The notes: generated by a model from the sequence alone, not told the origin. Shown: positions 25,605-34,647, counted from the first letter of the stretch. The stretch: DNA of 64,000 nucleotides from Psychromarinibacter halotolerans (GCF_029168315.1 NZ_JARGYD010000013.1:5215-69214); one strand, 5' to 3'. Numbers and translations are program-made.

Positions 25605-27413
25605 CTAGGCGGGTTCGCCGATCAGGCGCGGCTGCGCCACCACATAGACCCCCGGCGCGTCGCAGATCGCCGGATGTTTCGAGTCGCCGGGCTCGCGGGC
25701 CGGAACCATCTTGCCCGACCGCTTCGCCAGCCATTCTTCCCACCGGGGCCACCACGATCCTTCGTGGAACTCGGCGCCGGCCATCCAGCTGTCCGCGTCC
25801 TGCGACAGGTCCTCGTTCACGTAATGGCCGTACTTCTTCTTGCTGGGCGGATTAACGATCCCGGCGATATGCCCCGACTCTGACACGAGGAAGGTCTTCG
25901 ACCGGCTGCCCATCTGCCGCACGCCGTTGAAACAGGCCTTCCACGCCGCGATGTGATCCGTTTCACAGGTGATGGAAAACAGCGGCACGCGCACGTCCTT
26001 CAGCGACAGCGTTTCGCCCAGAAGCTCCATCTCGCCCCGCGCGAACAGGTTCTGCTGGCACAGCCACCGCAGGTACTCGGTACACATGCGGCCGGGCAGG
26101 TTCGCCCCGTCCCCGTTCCAGAACAGAAGGTCGAACGCTGGGGGAGATTCCCCCATCATGTAGCTTCGGATCGCCGGACGGTAGACAAGATCGTTGGACC
26201 GCAGGAAAGAGAACGTCCGCGCCATGATCTTGTGGTTGAGATAGCCCTTCTCGGCCATCTCGGCCTCAAGCGAATCGACGAAGTCGTCGGTCAGGAACGG
26301 CGTGAACTCGCCCTGATCGGAAAAATCCGTCAGCGCGGTGAAGAATGTTGCCGACTTGATCGAGTTGTCCTTCTTCTTGTGAAGATAAGACAGGGTCAGC
26401 GCCAGCGTGGTGCCGGCGATGCAATAGCCGATCACGTTCAGCCGCTTCTGACCGCTCAGCTGCTTCACCTGCTCGATCGCGGTCAGGTAACCTTCGGTGA
26501 TGTAAGTATCCAGCCCCACGTCGGAATAGGTCTCGTCCGGGTTCACCCAGCTGACCACGAACAGGGTATAGCCCTGCTCGACCACCCACTTGATCAGCGA
26601 GTTCTGCGGCTTGAGATCGAGGATGTAGTACTTGTTGATCCACGGCGGGAACACCAGCAGCGGCGTCTCGTGCACGGTCTCGGTCTGCGGGCTGTACTGG
26701 ATCAGCTCGAACATCCGGTTGCGGAACACCACCTTGCCCGGCGTGGTCGCGATGTTGCTGCCGACCTTGAACGCGTCCTTGTCGGCCAGCGTCACGTTCA
26801 GGCTGCCCTCGGACGCCTCGATGTCGCGCACAAGGTTCTCCAGCCCGTCGACAAGGCTTTGCCCGTTGGTTTCAACGGCGCGCTGCAAGGCTTCCGGGTT
26901 GGTCCCAAGGAAGTTGGTCGGGCTGAACATGTCGATGATCTGGCGGCTGAAGTACTCGACCCGGCGGCGTTCGCGGTCGTCCAGCCCGTCCAGCGCGCCG
27001 ACGGCATTCTTCATCGCCTCAGAGTTCAGCATGTACTGCTGCTTGAGAAAGTTGAAATACGGATGCGTCTGCCACAGCGGGTCCGAGAACCGCTTGTCCG
27101 ACGGCGTCGCGTCTTCCGGGGTCTCCATCTTGCCACGCGCCAAAGCCTGCTGCGCATCGGCATAGTGCTGCAGGGTCTTGCCCCAATAGCTGATCTGCTG
27201 CTCCAGCATCCGGGCCGGGTTCGCCATCATCTCGGCCATGTAGGCAGAGGCGGCCTTCATGTACAAATCCTGGCCCGGCCCCTGCAGTCCGGCACGGTCC
27301 GGGGTCTTGTTTGCCAAGGCCGCGACAAGGCGCTGGGACAGGTCTTCCATCTTAACCAGGTTGGCACTTAGCTCGTCCAGTTCCCGGCCTGCTCCGTTTT
27401 CCTCGGTTGTCAT
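25605..27413 (-). CDS. phaC: Class I poly(3-hydroxyalkanoate) synthase PhaC
   Basis: PhaC polymerises (R)-3-hydroxyacyl-CoA into polyhydroxyalkanoate. This 602-residue protein has the N-terminal PhaC domain (SDPLWQTHPYFNFLKQQYML) and an alpha/beta hydrolase core with the lipase-like box GYCIAGTT, where Cys331 is the nucleophile. The Asp in ITCETDHIA and the His in SGHIAGIVNPP complete the triad. The start at 27413 is chosen because CTGGA precedes it and upstream frame extension runs into the divergent phaZ. It is divergent from phaZ. Confidence 0.96.
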   Translation of the reverse strand: MTTEENGAGRELDELSANLVKMEDLSQRLVAALANKTPDRAGLQGPGQDLYMKAASAYMAEMMANPARMLEQQISYWGKTLQHYADAQQALARGKMETPEDATPSDKRFSDPLWQTHPYFNFLKQQYMLNSEAMKNAVGALDGLDDRERRRVEYFSRQIIDMFSPTNFLGTNPEALQRAVETNGQSLVDGLENLVRDIEASEGSLNVTLADKDAFKVGSNIATTPGKVVFRNRMFELIQYSPQTETVHETPLLVFPPWINKYYILDLKPQNSLIKWVVEQGYTLFVVSWVNPDETYSDVGLDTYITEGYLTAIEQVKQLSGQKRLNVIGYCIAGTTLALTLSYLHKKKDNSIKSATFFTALTDFSDQGEFTPFLTDDFVDSLEAEMAEKGYLNHKIMARTFSFLRSNDLVYRPAIRSYMMGESPPAFDLLFWNGDGANLPGRMCTEYLRWLCQQNLFARGEMELLGETLSLKDVRVPLFSITCETDHIAAWKACFNGVRQMGSRSKTFLVSESGHIAGIVNPPSKKKYGHYVNEDLSQDADSWMAGAEFHEGSWWPRWEEWLAKRSGKMVPAREPGDSKHPAICDAPGVYVVAQPRLIGEPA

Positions 27414-27432
27414 TTTAACATTTCCAGCTATT

Positions 27433-27444
27433 TTGCACATGCAG
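27433..27444. promoter_or_regulatory. Possible weak PhaR site between phaC and phaZ
   Basis: TTGC-ACAT-GCAG differs from CTGC-N4-GCAG at one base and lies in the 101-bp divergent gap between phaC and phaZ. Being central, it could affect both promoters. Evidence is weaker than for the two phasin sites. Confidence 0.4.
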
Positions 27445-27514
27445 CAACGGGCGTCACCGTATCGGGGAGGAGTGGCGGCGCATAGACCTGCCGAACAATC
27501 CAGGGACATGATCC

Positions 27515-29038
27515 ATGCGCTATCTTGCGACCTACGATCTGATGGAAACCTTCCGTAACACCAACCAGTGGTTGGGCGCGACGGCGGCGGCGATGGGGTC
27601 CTACCCGGCCGTGGGCATGTTTCCATCCCCTGCCTTCCAGATTCTGCGCGCATGGGGCGAGGTCACGGAACGGACCTTCGCCCGCATGGTCGCCAAGCCC
27701 GACTGGGGCATCACCTCGGTCGTGGGCGAGGACGGTCGCGACCATGTCGTGTCCGTCGAACCGCTGGTCAAACGCCCCTTCGGCGACCTGGTCCACTTCC
27801 GCGTCGCGGGCCGACCCGAGCGTAAGCGCCGTGTTCTTCTCGTCGCTCCGATGTCCGGTCACTATGCCACCCTCCTTCGGTCGACTGTAACCAGCCTGCT
27901 TCCGGATTGCGAAGTCTATATTACGGATTGGCACAACGCGCGCGAAATTCCCGTCAGCGAAGGCAAGTTCGACGTCGAGGATTATACCAAGTACCTGATC
28001 GAGTTCATGCGCGCCCTTGGGCATTCGACCCACGTCATCGCGGTGTGCCAGCCTGCCCCGCTTGCGCTGGCCGCCACAGCCTATCTGGCCGAACATGACC
28101 CGCTGGCGCAGCCCCGCAGCCTGACGCTGATCGGCGGCCCGATCGACCCCGATGCCGCCGATACCGACGTCACGGATTTCGGTCGTCGTGTCACGATGGG
28201 CCAACTGGAATGGATGGCGATCCAGCACGTCGGCGCCAAGTATCCCGGCGTCGGACGCATGGTGTACCCCGGCCTTCTGCAGCTTGCCGGCTTCATGTCG
28301 ATGAACTCGGAAACCCACGGCGAGGCGTTCTACAATCAGGTGATCGCCGCCGCCAAGGGCGAGGCCAGCGACCACGACCGGCACAACCGCTTCTACGACG
28401 AATACCTTGCTGTGATGGACATGACGGCAGAGTTCTACCTGTCGACGGTCGAGCGGATCTTCAAAAGCTGCGAGATCGCGAAGAACGAATTCACCATCGA
28501 CGGCAAGCCCATCGACATCACCAAGATCACCGACGTGGCGGTCAAGGTGGTCGAGGGCGAGAAGGACGACATCAGCGCGCCCGGCCAGTGTCTTGCCGCG
28601 CTGAACCTGATGCCCAACCTGCCCGACAGCAAGAAGGCGGCGCACCTTGAACCGGGAGCCGGTCACTACGGCATCTTCGCGGGCAAGTCGTGGCGCAACA
28701 ACATCCGGCCGCTGGTTCTGAAATTCATCGACGACAACGCGGCGCCCGGCGGGGTCTCGTCCAAGCGCAAGGCCGATGCGGAACAGCGTCAGGCCGAACG
28801 CACGTCCGAGATGGACGCGAAACCGGCGCTGACGGCGGCGTCCTCGGTCGAGAAAGAGACCGCCGAAAAGCCCAAAACGGCGCCCCGTGCCCGCAAGACC
28901 GCGACGAAATCCGCTGCGGCCAAGACCAGCAACGGAACCGCCAACGGCGCGGCTAAGACCACGTCGCCGAAGAAGCCCCGCGCCCCGCGGAAATCGGCCA
29001 CGAAAGCCAATTCCGGAGAGACGCCGACACGGCATTAG
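27515..29038 (+). CDS. phaZ: Intracellular polyhydroxyalkanoate depolymerase PhaZ with Lys/Ala-rich tail
   Basis: PhaZ degrades stored PHA. The N-terminal depolymerase domain (about 1-410) has the nucleophile Cys178 in AVCQPAPLALAA, and a C-terminal His in EPGAGHYGIFAGKSWR. From about residue 420 the protein changes to a Lys/Ala/Thr-rich histone-H1-like tail (ARKTATKSAAAKTS and similar) of about 85 residues, unusual for this enzyme and possibly for binding DNA or the granule. Its 3' end overlaps the convergent hydrolase gene by 86 bp. It is divergent from phaC. Confidence 0.93.
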   Translation: MRYLATYDLMETFRNTNQWLGATAAAMGSYPAVGMFPSPAFQILRAWGEVTERTFARMVAKPDWGITSVVGEDGRDHVVSVEPLVKRPFGDLVHFRVAGRPERKRRVLLVAPMSGHYATLLRSTVTSLLPDCEVYITDWHNAREIPVSEGKFDVEDYTKYLIEFMRALGHSTHVIAVCQPAPLALAATAYLAEHDPLAQPRSLTLIGGPIDPDAADTDVTDFGRRVTMGQLEWMAIQHVGAKYPGVGRMVYPGLLQLAGFMSMNSETHGEAFYNQVIAAAKGEASDHDRHNRFYDEYLAVMDMTAEFYLSTVERIFKSCEIAKNEFTIDGKPIDITKITDVAVKVVEGEKDDISAPGQCLAALNLMPNLPDSKKAAHLEPGAGHYGIFAGKSWRNNIRPLVLKFIDDNAAPGGVSSKRKADAEQRQAERTSEMDAKPALTAASSVEKETAEKPKTAPRARKTATKSAAAKTSNGTANGAAKTTSPKKPRAPRKSATKANSGETPTRH

Positions 29039-29693
29039 GGTTCTCGAGCGCCGGCAAATGTCCGGCGCCCGGCACCACCTCTAGCTTCGCCTTCAGCATC
29101 AGGTGCGCCAGAAACTCGTGCCGCCTGACCGGGAACAGCGTGTCGGCCTCGCCGCACATCACCAGCGTGGGCGTGCGCGACTTGCGCAGGACGCCCTGCT
29201 GGTCCGGCCGCTTCTGCATCGCGCGCGACTGGCGGATGAAGGTCTCCGCCCCAAGGTCCAGCGCCATGTCCTGCATCATCTGCCAGATCGCATCGCGCTG
29301 ATCGCCGTCGGCGATGTGTTCGGGACGCAGTTCGTCCTGCATCGCCTCGGCCAGCCGCCCTGCCCGCGCCGCGACGATCCGTTCTTCGCGCGCGGCGGCG
29401 ACCTTGGGCAGCTCCGACTGGCAATTGGTGTCCATCAGCGCCAGCCGCGTGACCCGTTCGGGCGCGCGGGCAAGGATGTCCATCGCGATCATGCCGCCCA
29501 GCCCGTGCCCGCACAGCGCGAACTGCTCCGGCGCGCGGGCCAGGATCGCATCGCCCATCTCCTCGATCGTCTCGCCGGTCAGCGGCGGGGCGACGTGGAC
29601 GGATGTCTCCCAGCTTAGCTCGACGATCTGCGGAAGGAACCCGCGCGAGTCGGACATCATGCCCGGGATAAGGACCAGAGGCTCTTGCATCAT
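28953..29693 (-). CDS. Alpha/beta hydrolase fold protein lacking the nucleophile serine
   Basis: This 246-residue single-domain alpha/beta hydrolase has the oxyanion region LVLIPGMMSD near the start, the acid strand TLVMCGEADTLFP, and the C-terminal GAGHLPALENP histidine. The nucleophile elbow reads GHGLGG where GxSxG is expected, so the serine is replaced by glycine (codon GGG). It is probably not a serine hydrolase. Its C-terminus overlaps phaZ by 86 bp in convergent orientation. GAGGAA precedes the start. Confidence 0.82.
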   Translation of the reverse strand: MMQEPLVLIPGMMSDSRGFLPQIVELSWETSVHVAPPLTGETIEEMGDAILARAPEQFALCGHGLGGMIAMDILARAPERVTRLALMDTNCQSELPKVAAAREERIVAARAGRLAEAMQDELRPEHIADGDQRDAIWQMMQDMALDLGAETFIRQSRAMQKRPDQQGVLRKSRTPTLVMCGEADTLFPVRRHEFLAHLMLKAKLEVVPGAGHLPALENPNAVSASLRNWLSWPISAGRGASSATWS

Positions 29694-29781
29694 TTCCTCA
29701 GTAAAATTCGTTCCGTGCTATGCAGCAGCGCATGACACGCCTCTTTGTTCCAATTTAGCCAGCTTCATGCAACTCATCGGC

Positions 29782-30432
29782 CTATGCGCCCGGCACCGGC
29801 GGATAGGCGATCCCCCGAAAGGCGGGAAAGTCGGCGTACCGCTCGGCCCGCTGCGGATCGGGTGTCAGACCGGGGCCGTACAGCTTGCCCTTCGGTGCGA
29901 TGTAGCTTTGGATCAGGCGGTCCGGCTGCTCGCGCCAGCTTAGGTTGAAGGCCGCGTTCTTGGGGAAGAACCAAGCGACGTGAAAATCGAGGTGATCGAA
30001 CAGCCACCACGCCAGGTCGCGCCAATCGCGCCCCGCGTTGTACTGTTCGGCAAACCACGGGATCGACACCGACACCATCGCGCCCATCCGCCCTTCGTCA
30101 TCGCGCAGGTCCCAGATATGCCCGCCTCCGGCGTTCGACGCGTTAGACGCGCATTTCTGCGGCTTCACCTCGGTCGCGCCGAAGTCGTTCAGCGCCGCCG
30201 ACCGATAGCCGGACCGGATGTCGATCGGTCCGAACGTCTCGACCAGCGGGTCCAGCAGTGTCGTGGCCAGCTTGCGCCCCGCCGCGATGGCAAGGTCGGG
30301 GTCGTCGGGAATGTTCTGCTTGCCGTAGAAATTGCCGATCTCGGAATACAGGAAGTTGCGGAACTGGAAATGCTTCGACAGGCGCACCCTGCCCAGATCC
30401 TCCAACGACACGTAACGTCCCGGTTTCCTCAC
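29782..30432 (-). CDS. Peptidase M15-like (D-Ala-D-Ala carboxypeptidase-like) protein, uncertain
   Basis: This 216-residue protein has IDIRSGYRSAALN (about 80-92) and, further on, GGHIWDLR. The SGYRS and a later H-x-x-D are reminiscent of M15-type zinc peptidases acting on peptidoglycan cross-links, but not all ligands are certain. No signal peptide is seen. The GTG start overlaps the upstream VOC gene's stop (GTGA), indicating coupling. An upstream GTG at 30444 is possible. Function is tentative. Confidence 0.55.
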   Translation of the reverse strand: MRKPGRYVSLEDLGRVRLSKHFQFRNFLYSEIGNFYGKQNIPDDPDLAIAAGRKLATTLLDPLVETFGPIDIRSGYRSAALNDFGATEVKPQKCASNASNAGGGHIWDLRDDEGRMGAMVSVSIPWFAEQYNAGRDWRDLAWWLFDHLDFHVAWFFPKNAAFNLSWREQPDRLIQSYIAPKGKLYGPGLTPDPQRAERYADFPAFRGIAYPPVPGA

Positions 30433-30857
30433 GCACCGCCCCACTGGAATTCGCCGTTCGGCCCCAGCGGCGCGAAGGGATTGCAGGCCAGTTCCCAGAC
30501 ATGGCCATCCAGATCGGCGACATAGGACGTGTACCCGCCCCAGAACACCTTGTGCGGTGGCTTGATCCCGCGCCCGCCCGCGTCGAGGAACCGCTGGTAC
30601 AGCGCGTCCACGCCCGCGTTGTCCGGCAGATTGTGCGCCAGCGTGATGCCCGAGAAGCCGCCGATCTCGGACGGGTCCAGCCCCATATCCTTCGCCAGCG
30701 CCGCGCGCGGATACAGGCCAAGCGTCTGGCCGATCAGGTCGAAGGCCACGATGCCCTCGTCCGCCGGCACGCGGGCCCAGCCCAGCGCCTCGTAGAACGC
30801 GGCCGATGCGTCGATGTCGTCGACCGCAAGGGTGATCAGGCTGACCCGCTGGTCCAA
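30429..30857 (-). CDS. VOC family protein
   Basis: This 142-residue vicinal-oxygen-chelate fold protein has the beta-alpha-beta-beta-beta pattern beginning VSLITLAVDDIDASAAFYEA and ending VADLDGHVWELACNP with a metal-binding Glu. Such proteins include glyoxalases and dioxygenases; the substrate here is unknown. The start is an unusual TTG at 30857, directly after the upstream hydrolase stop at 30859-30861. It is followed by the M15-like gene with a 4-base overlap. Confidence 0.85.
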   Translation of the reverse strand: MDQRVSLITLAVDDIDASAAFYEALGWARVPADEGIVAFDLIGQTLGLYPRAALAKDMGLDPSEIGGFSGITLAHNLPDNAGVDALYQRFLDAGGRGIKPPHKVFWGGYTSYVADLDGHVWELACNPFAPLGPNGEFQWGGA

Positions 30858-30858
30858 C

Positions 30859-31629
30859 TCAGTGCCCCCCGCGCGTCAGGACATCGTCGATGGCCCGTTC
30901 GATCAGCCCAAGGCATTCCGGAGTCGAGAACCTGTGGTCCGCCCCCTTCACCAGCGTCAGCCGCAAATCCTTGCCCTCGGCATGGTCCAGCAGCCGCAAC
31001 GCGACCGCCATGTCGACATCGGCATCCTCGGTGCCCTGAAGGAACCGCGCCGGGAACTTCAGCACCAGCGGCAGCCGCAGGACCAACTGGCTGCGCCCCT
31101 CTTCGATCAGCCGCCGGGTGATCACATAGGGGTCGTCGGAATACTCGGACGCCAATTCGACCCGCCCGTCCTCGACCAGCGCGACCTTCTGGTCGGCAGA
31201 GAACCCCGCCCACATCGAATCCTCGGTGAAATCCGGCGCGGCGGCGATGCCCACCAGCCCGCAGACCTTGTCCCCCAGCCGCTTCGACAGGATCAGCGAA
31301 ATCCACCCGCCCATCGACGACCCGACCAGCATCACCGGCCCGTCCACCAGCGCATTGATGGTCTCTTCGGCGTCCTCGGCCCAGTCTCCGATGGCGCCGT
31401 CCAGAAAATCCTCTGACGACTGGCCGTGACCGGAATAGTCGAACCGCAGGAAAGCCTGCCCGCGCTTGCGGCACCAGTCTTCAAGATGCACCGCCTTGGT
31501 GCCTTCCATGTCCGAGCGGAAGCCGCCCAGAAACACCACGGTCGGCCCCTTGCCCCCGGTCAGGTGGTACGCGATGCGCCGCCCCTGCGGCGTCTCAAGA
31601 TACGATGGTTCCGACGATGGTTCCGACAT
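30859..31629 (-). CDS. Alpha/beta hydrolase
   Basis: This 256-residue hydrolase has a normal nucleophile elbow GSSMGG in the sequence PVMLVGSSMGGWISLIL, an oxyanion segment FLGGFRSDMEG, Asp in the LQGTEDADVD segment and a C-terminal His in VKGADHRFS. The RSDMEGTKA pattern recalls carboxylesterase/palmitoyl-thioesterase ABHD10-like enzymes. GGGAGGATGCC supports the start at 31629. It heads a three-gene unit with the VOC and M15-like genes. Confidence 0.88.
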   Translation of the reverse strand: MSEPSSEPSYLETPQGRRIAYHLTGGKGPTVVFLGGFRSDMEGTKAVHLEDWCRKRGQAFLRFDYSGHGQSSEDFLDGAIGDWAEDAEETINALVDGPVMLVGSSMGGWISLILSKRLGDKVCGLVGIAAAPDFTEDSMWAGFSADQKVALVEDGRVELASEYSDDPYVITRRLIEEGRSQLVLRLPLVLKFPARFLQGTEDADVDMAVALRLLDHAEGKDLRLTLVKGADHRFSTPECLGLIERAIDDVLTRGGH

Positions 31630-31798
31630 GGCATCCTCCCGAATTGCCTTCTGAATACACGCGAGGCTGCAGGACACGAAAGCCTTAACATCGCGTCCAC
31701 GCCGGTTGACTTCCTTGTGAAGCCGAAGCCATAAGCGCCGCACACTTATATACCCGCAACCGGGCGTTCCGTGGGCGCCAAACCGACGAGGAGCCGAT

Positions 31799-33748
31799 AT
31801 GGCCCAGATCTCTCTGACATTCCCCGATGGCAATTCGCGTGACTTCGACGCGGGCGTGACGCCTGCGCAGGTGGCCGAAAGCATCTCGACCAGCCTTGGC
31901 AAGAAAGCGATCAGCGCGACGGTCAACGGCGCGCATTACGACCTTCAGTGGCCGATTGCCGAGGATGCGTCGATTGCCATCCACACCCTGCAGGACGACG
32001 AACAGGCGCTGGAACTGATCCGGCACGACCTTGCGCACATCATGGCGCGGGCGGTGCAGGAACTGTGGCCCGACGTGAAGGTCACGATCGGTCCGGTCCG
32101 CGACAACGGCTGGTTCTACGATTTCGACCGGGCCGAGCCGTTCACGCCCGAGGACCTTGGCGAGATCGAAGCCAAGATGAAAGAGATCATCAACGCCCGC
32201 GATCCGGTGAAAACCGAAGTCTGGGACCGCGCCCAAGCCGTCGCCTATTACAAAGAGCGTGGCGAGCCGTTCAAGATCGAGCTTCTGGACCGCATCCCCG
32301 AGGATCAGGACATCCGCATGTACTGGCACGGCGACTGGCAGGACCTGTGCCGTGGCCCGCACCTGCAGAACACCGGGCAGGTCCCGGCGGACGCGTTCAA
32401 GCTGACCCACGTCGCCGGCGCCTACTGGCTGGGTGACAGCAGCCGCCCGATGCTGCAGCGGATCTATGGCGTCGCCTTCAAGGACCGCAAGGCGCTGAAG
32501 GCGTGGCAGATCATGATGGAAGAGGCCGCCAAACGCGACCACCGGAAGCTGGGCCGCGAGATGGACCTGTACCACATGCAGGAAGAAGCGCCGGGCCAGA
32601 TCTTCTGGCACCCGAACGGCTGGAAGATCTACACCACGCTGCAGGACTACATCCGCCGCAAGCAGGAAGCCGGCGGCTATGTCGAGGTCAACACGCCGCA
32701 GGTGGTGAACCGCAAGCTGTGGGAAGCCTCGGGCCACTGGGACAACTACCAAGAGCATATGTTCATCGTCGAGGTCGACGAGGATCACGCGCGCGAAAAG
32801 ACCGTCAACGCGCTGAAGCCGATGAACTGCCCCTGCCACGTTCAGATCTTCAACACCGGCCTGAAGTCCTATCGCGACCTGCCGCTGCGGATGGCAGAGT
32901 TCGGGTCCTGCGCCCGTTACGAACCCTCGGGCGCGCTGCACGGCATCATGCGGGTGCGCGGCTTTACGCAGGACGACGCGCATATCTTCTGCACGCCGGA
33001 CCAGATCGAGGCCGAGACCGAGAAGTTCATCGCCTTCCTCGCCGACATCTATGCCGACCTCGGGTTCACCGACTGGACGGTGAAGCTGTCGACGCGCCCG
33101 GAAAAGCGGATCGGGTCGGAAGAGGAATGGGACCGCGTCGAAACGGCGCTGGCCAACGCCACCAAGGCGGCGGGCTACGACTATACGATCAACGAGGGCG
33201 AAGGCGCGTTCTACGGTCCGAAGCTGGAATTCGTGCTGACCGACGCCATCGGCCGCGACTGGCAGTGCGGCACCTTCCAGGTCGACCCCAACCTGCCCGA
33301 GCGGCTGGACGCCAGCTATGTCGGCGCCGACGGCGACAAGCACCGTCCGGTGATGCTGCACCGCGCCGTGGTCGGCAGCTTCGAGCGGTTCATCGGCATC
33401 CTGATCGAGAACTTCGCGGGCAAGCTGCCGTTCTGGCTGGCGCCGCGACAGGTGGTCGTCGCCTCGATCGTGTCGGAAGCCGACGCCTACGTGCACGAGG
33501 TCGTAAAGACGCTGCAGGCCGCAGGCATCCGCGCCGAGGCGGACACCCGCAACGAGAAGATCAACTACAAGGTCCGCGAGCACTCGCTTGGCAAGGTCCC
33601 GGTGATCCTGGCCTGCGGCGCCCGCGAGGTCGAGGAACGCACGGTCACCGTCCGCCGCCTTGGCGAGAAACAGACCAGCGTCGAGGCGCTGGACGATCTG
33701 GCGAAGAGCCTTGCGGCGGACGCGACACCGCCCGACCTTCGGAAGTAA
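31799..33748 (+). CDS. thrS: Threonine--tRNA ligase
   Basis: ThrRS, 649 residues, charges tRNA-Thr. It has an N-terminal TGS domain (1-60), the editing second-additional domain with HDLAHIMARAVQ (about 77-88), the class II catalytic core with the zinc ligand Cys344 in MNCPCH, and a C-terminal anticodon-binding domain (about 550-645). GAGGAG precedes the start. A weak -35 (TTGACT, 31706) lies upstream without a convincing -10. No T-box leader was seen. Confidence 0.97.
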   Translation: MAQISLTFPDGNSRDFDAGVTPAQVAESISTSLGKKAISATVNGAHYDLQWPIAEDASIAIHTLQDDEQALELIRHDLAHIMARAVQELWPDVKVTIGPVRDNGWFYDFDRAEPFTPEDLGEIEAKMKEIINARDPVKTEVWDRAQAVAYYKERGEPFKIELLDRIPEDQDIRMYWHGDWQDLCRGPHLQNTGQVPADAFKLTHVAGAYWLGDSSRPMLQRIYGVAFKDRKALKAWQIMMEEAAKRDHRKLGREMDLYHMQEEAPGQIFWHPNGWKIYTTLQDYIRRKQEAGGYVEVNTPQVVNRKLWEASGHWDNYQEHMFIVEVDEDHAREKTVNALKPMNCPCHVQIFNTGLKSYRDLPLRMAEFGSCARYEPSGALHGIMRVRGFTQDDAHIFCTPDQIEAETEKFIAFLADIYADLGFTDWTVKLSTRPEKRIGSEEEWDRVETALANATKAAGYDYTINEGEGAFYGPKLEFVLTDAIGRDWQCGTFQVDPNLPERLDASYVGADGDKHRPVMLHRAVVGSFERFIGILIENFAGKLPFWLAPRQVVVASIVSEADAYVHEVVKTLQAAGIRAEADTRNEKINYKVREHSLGKVPVILACGAREVEERTVTVRRLGEKQTSVEALDDLAKSLAADATPPDLRK

Positions 33749-33757
33749 CGCAACGAC

Positions 33758-33785
33758 AAAGGCGCCCCCCGGGGCGCCTTTTCAT
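33758..33785 (+). terminator. Rho-independent terminator of thrS
   Basis: An 11-bp stem (AAAGGCGCCCC at 33758-33768 pairing with 33771-33781) with a tight loop is followed by TTTTC. It lies 10 bp after the thrS stop. Confidence 0.88.
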
Positions 33786-33852
33786 TTCGTCGTGCTGATG
33801 CGGGACCCAGGATTCGGAGCGCTATGTCCGCTCTGAGCCCTAAGCAGCGGCT

Positions 33853-34482
33853 CTAACCCCTAAGCGCCCGGAAACCCCAAGACAGAAAGATTCCGAAATA
33901 AACGACGGCGAAGATGCTGAGCAAAATACTCACAAAGGCGAAAGTCTCTGAATGTGGTCGGTGTACGCATTCCGAGGCAGAGCAACTCCCCCAAGCGAAA
34001 ATTGCAGACAATACCGGTATCGCGACCACTACGAAGTATGCGGTTTTGAAAACCTCCCGCCGTGTTTTTGGCTCGTACATTTTGGCGGCGATGCCGCAGG
34101 GGTGGTAAACCCCTGTAGCATAGGTGGCTGAAAGAGATCTGATTGTCGGCGCCTCAAATTTTTCTTGCCGCTTCTCAAGCAATTTTCTGGCCGGTACGGA
34201 AAACCCGGCAAGCACGCTAAGCGCGCGCATTTCCGCGTGCCATTTACTGTCAGCATGATCAGGCTGAGAGTCTCTCATCAACGCTATAGCATCTTCACTG
34301 CTTATTTGGGCGAGTTCCAGATGCCGGTCCGAGAACCGTCGCCAATGGCGAAGTTTCTTGAAAAGATTATCTATGCTGACGTCCGCATCAATTTCGGACG
34401 TGTCTACTCCGAGAATGTCCGCAGCTAGCGCGACAAATGCGGCCAAGAGGGCTTCGGGATCATTGTAATTGGAATTCGTCAT
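33853..34482 (-). CDS. Orphan membrane protein of unknown function in a lower-GC island
   Basis: This 209-residue protein has a soluble, charged N-terminal part (about 1-145) and two C-terminal hydrophobic helices (about 148-164 and 180-204) separated by a Cys-containing loop (GSCSASECVH). Codon use and base composition are visibly less GC-rich than its neighbours, suggesting horizontal acquisition. I do not recognise a family. It is bounded by the thrS terminator and another hairpin at 34603, like a small insertion. A possible 24-codon upstream reading frame overlaps its start by ATGA. Confidence 0.6.
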   Translation of the reverse strand: MTNSNYNDPEALLAAFVALAADILGVDTSEIDADVSIDNLFKKLRHWRRFSDRHLELAQISSEDAIALMRDSQPDHADSKWHAEMRALSVLAGFSVPARKLLEKRQEKFEAPTIRSLSATYATGVYHPCGIAAKMYEPKTRREVFKTAYFVVVAIPVLSAIFAWGSCSASECVHRPHSETFAFVSILLSIFAVVYFGIFLSWGFRALRG

Positions 34483-34602
34483 CTTGCCGGCATACCGATA
34501 AAGATTGACGAAAGGATGTCCGCTTCGTCCGCCAAGCCGACCTCTGGCGCCATAACTTCATAGCTATAAGTGGTTCGGTCACGAGGCGCTCCGCCAAACG
34601 GT

Positions 34603-34630
34603 AAAGGCGTCCCGTGGGACGCCTTTCTCT
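34603..34630 (-). terminator. Hairpin terminator downstream of nrsF
   Basis: A perfect 10-bp stem (AAAGGCGTCC / GGACGCCTTT, 34603-34626) with a 4-nt loop has T-rich sequence on both sides, so it could stop transcription in either direction. It lies 21 bp after the nrsF stop. Confidence 0.75.
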
Positions 34631-34647
34631 TTCCACAGATCGCGCCC

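Noticed and set aside
33853..34000. ACP-like reading of the N-terminus of the orphan protein (DILGVDTSEIDADVSID)
   Set aside because: It resembles the first ACP helix but the essential DSL serine for phosphopantetheine is absent, so it is probably coincidence.
34483..34577. 24-codon reading frame ending ATGA-coupled to the orphan gene
   Set aside because: It is too short and without clear ribosome-binding site or homologous motif to call; mentioned only in the orphan gene entry.
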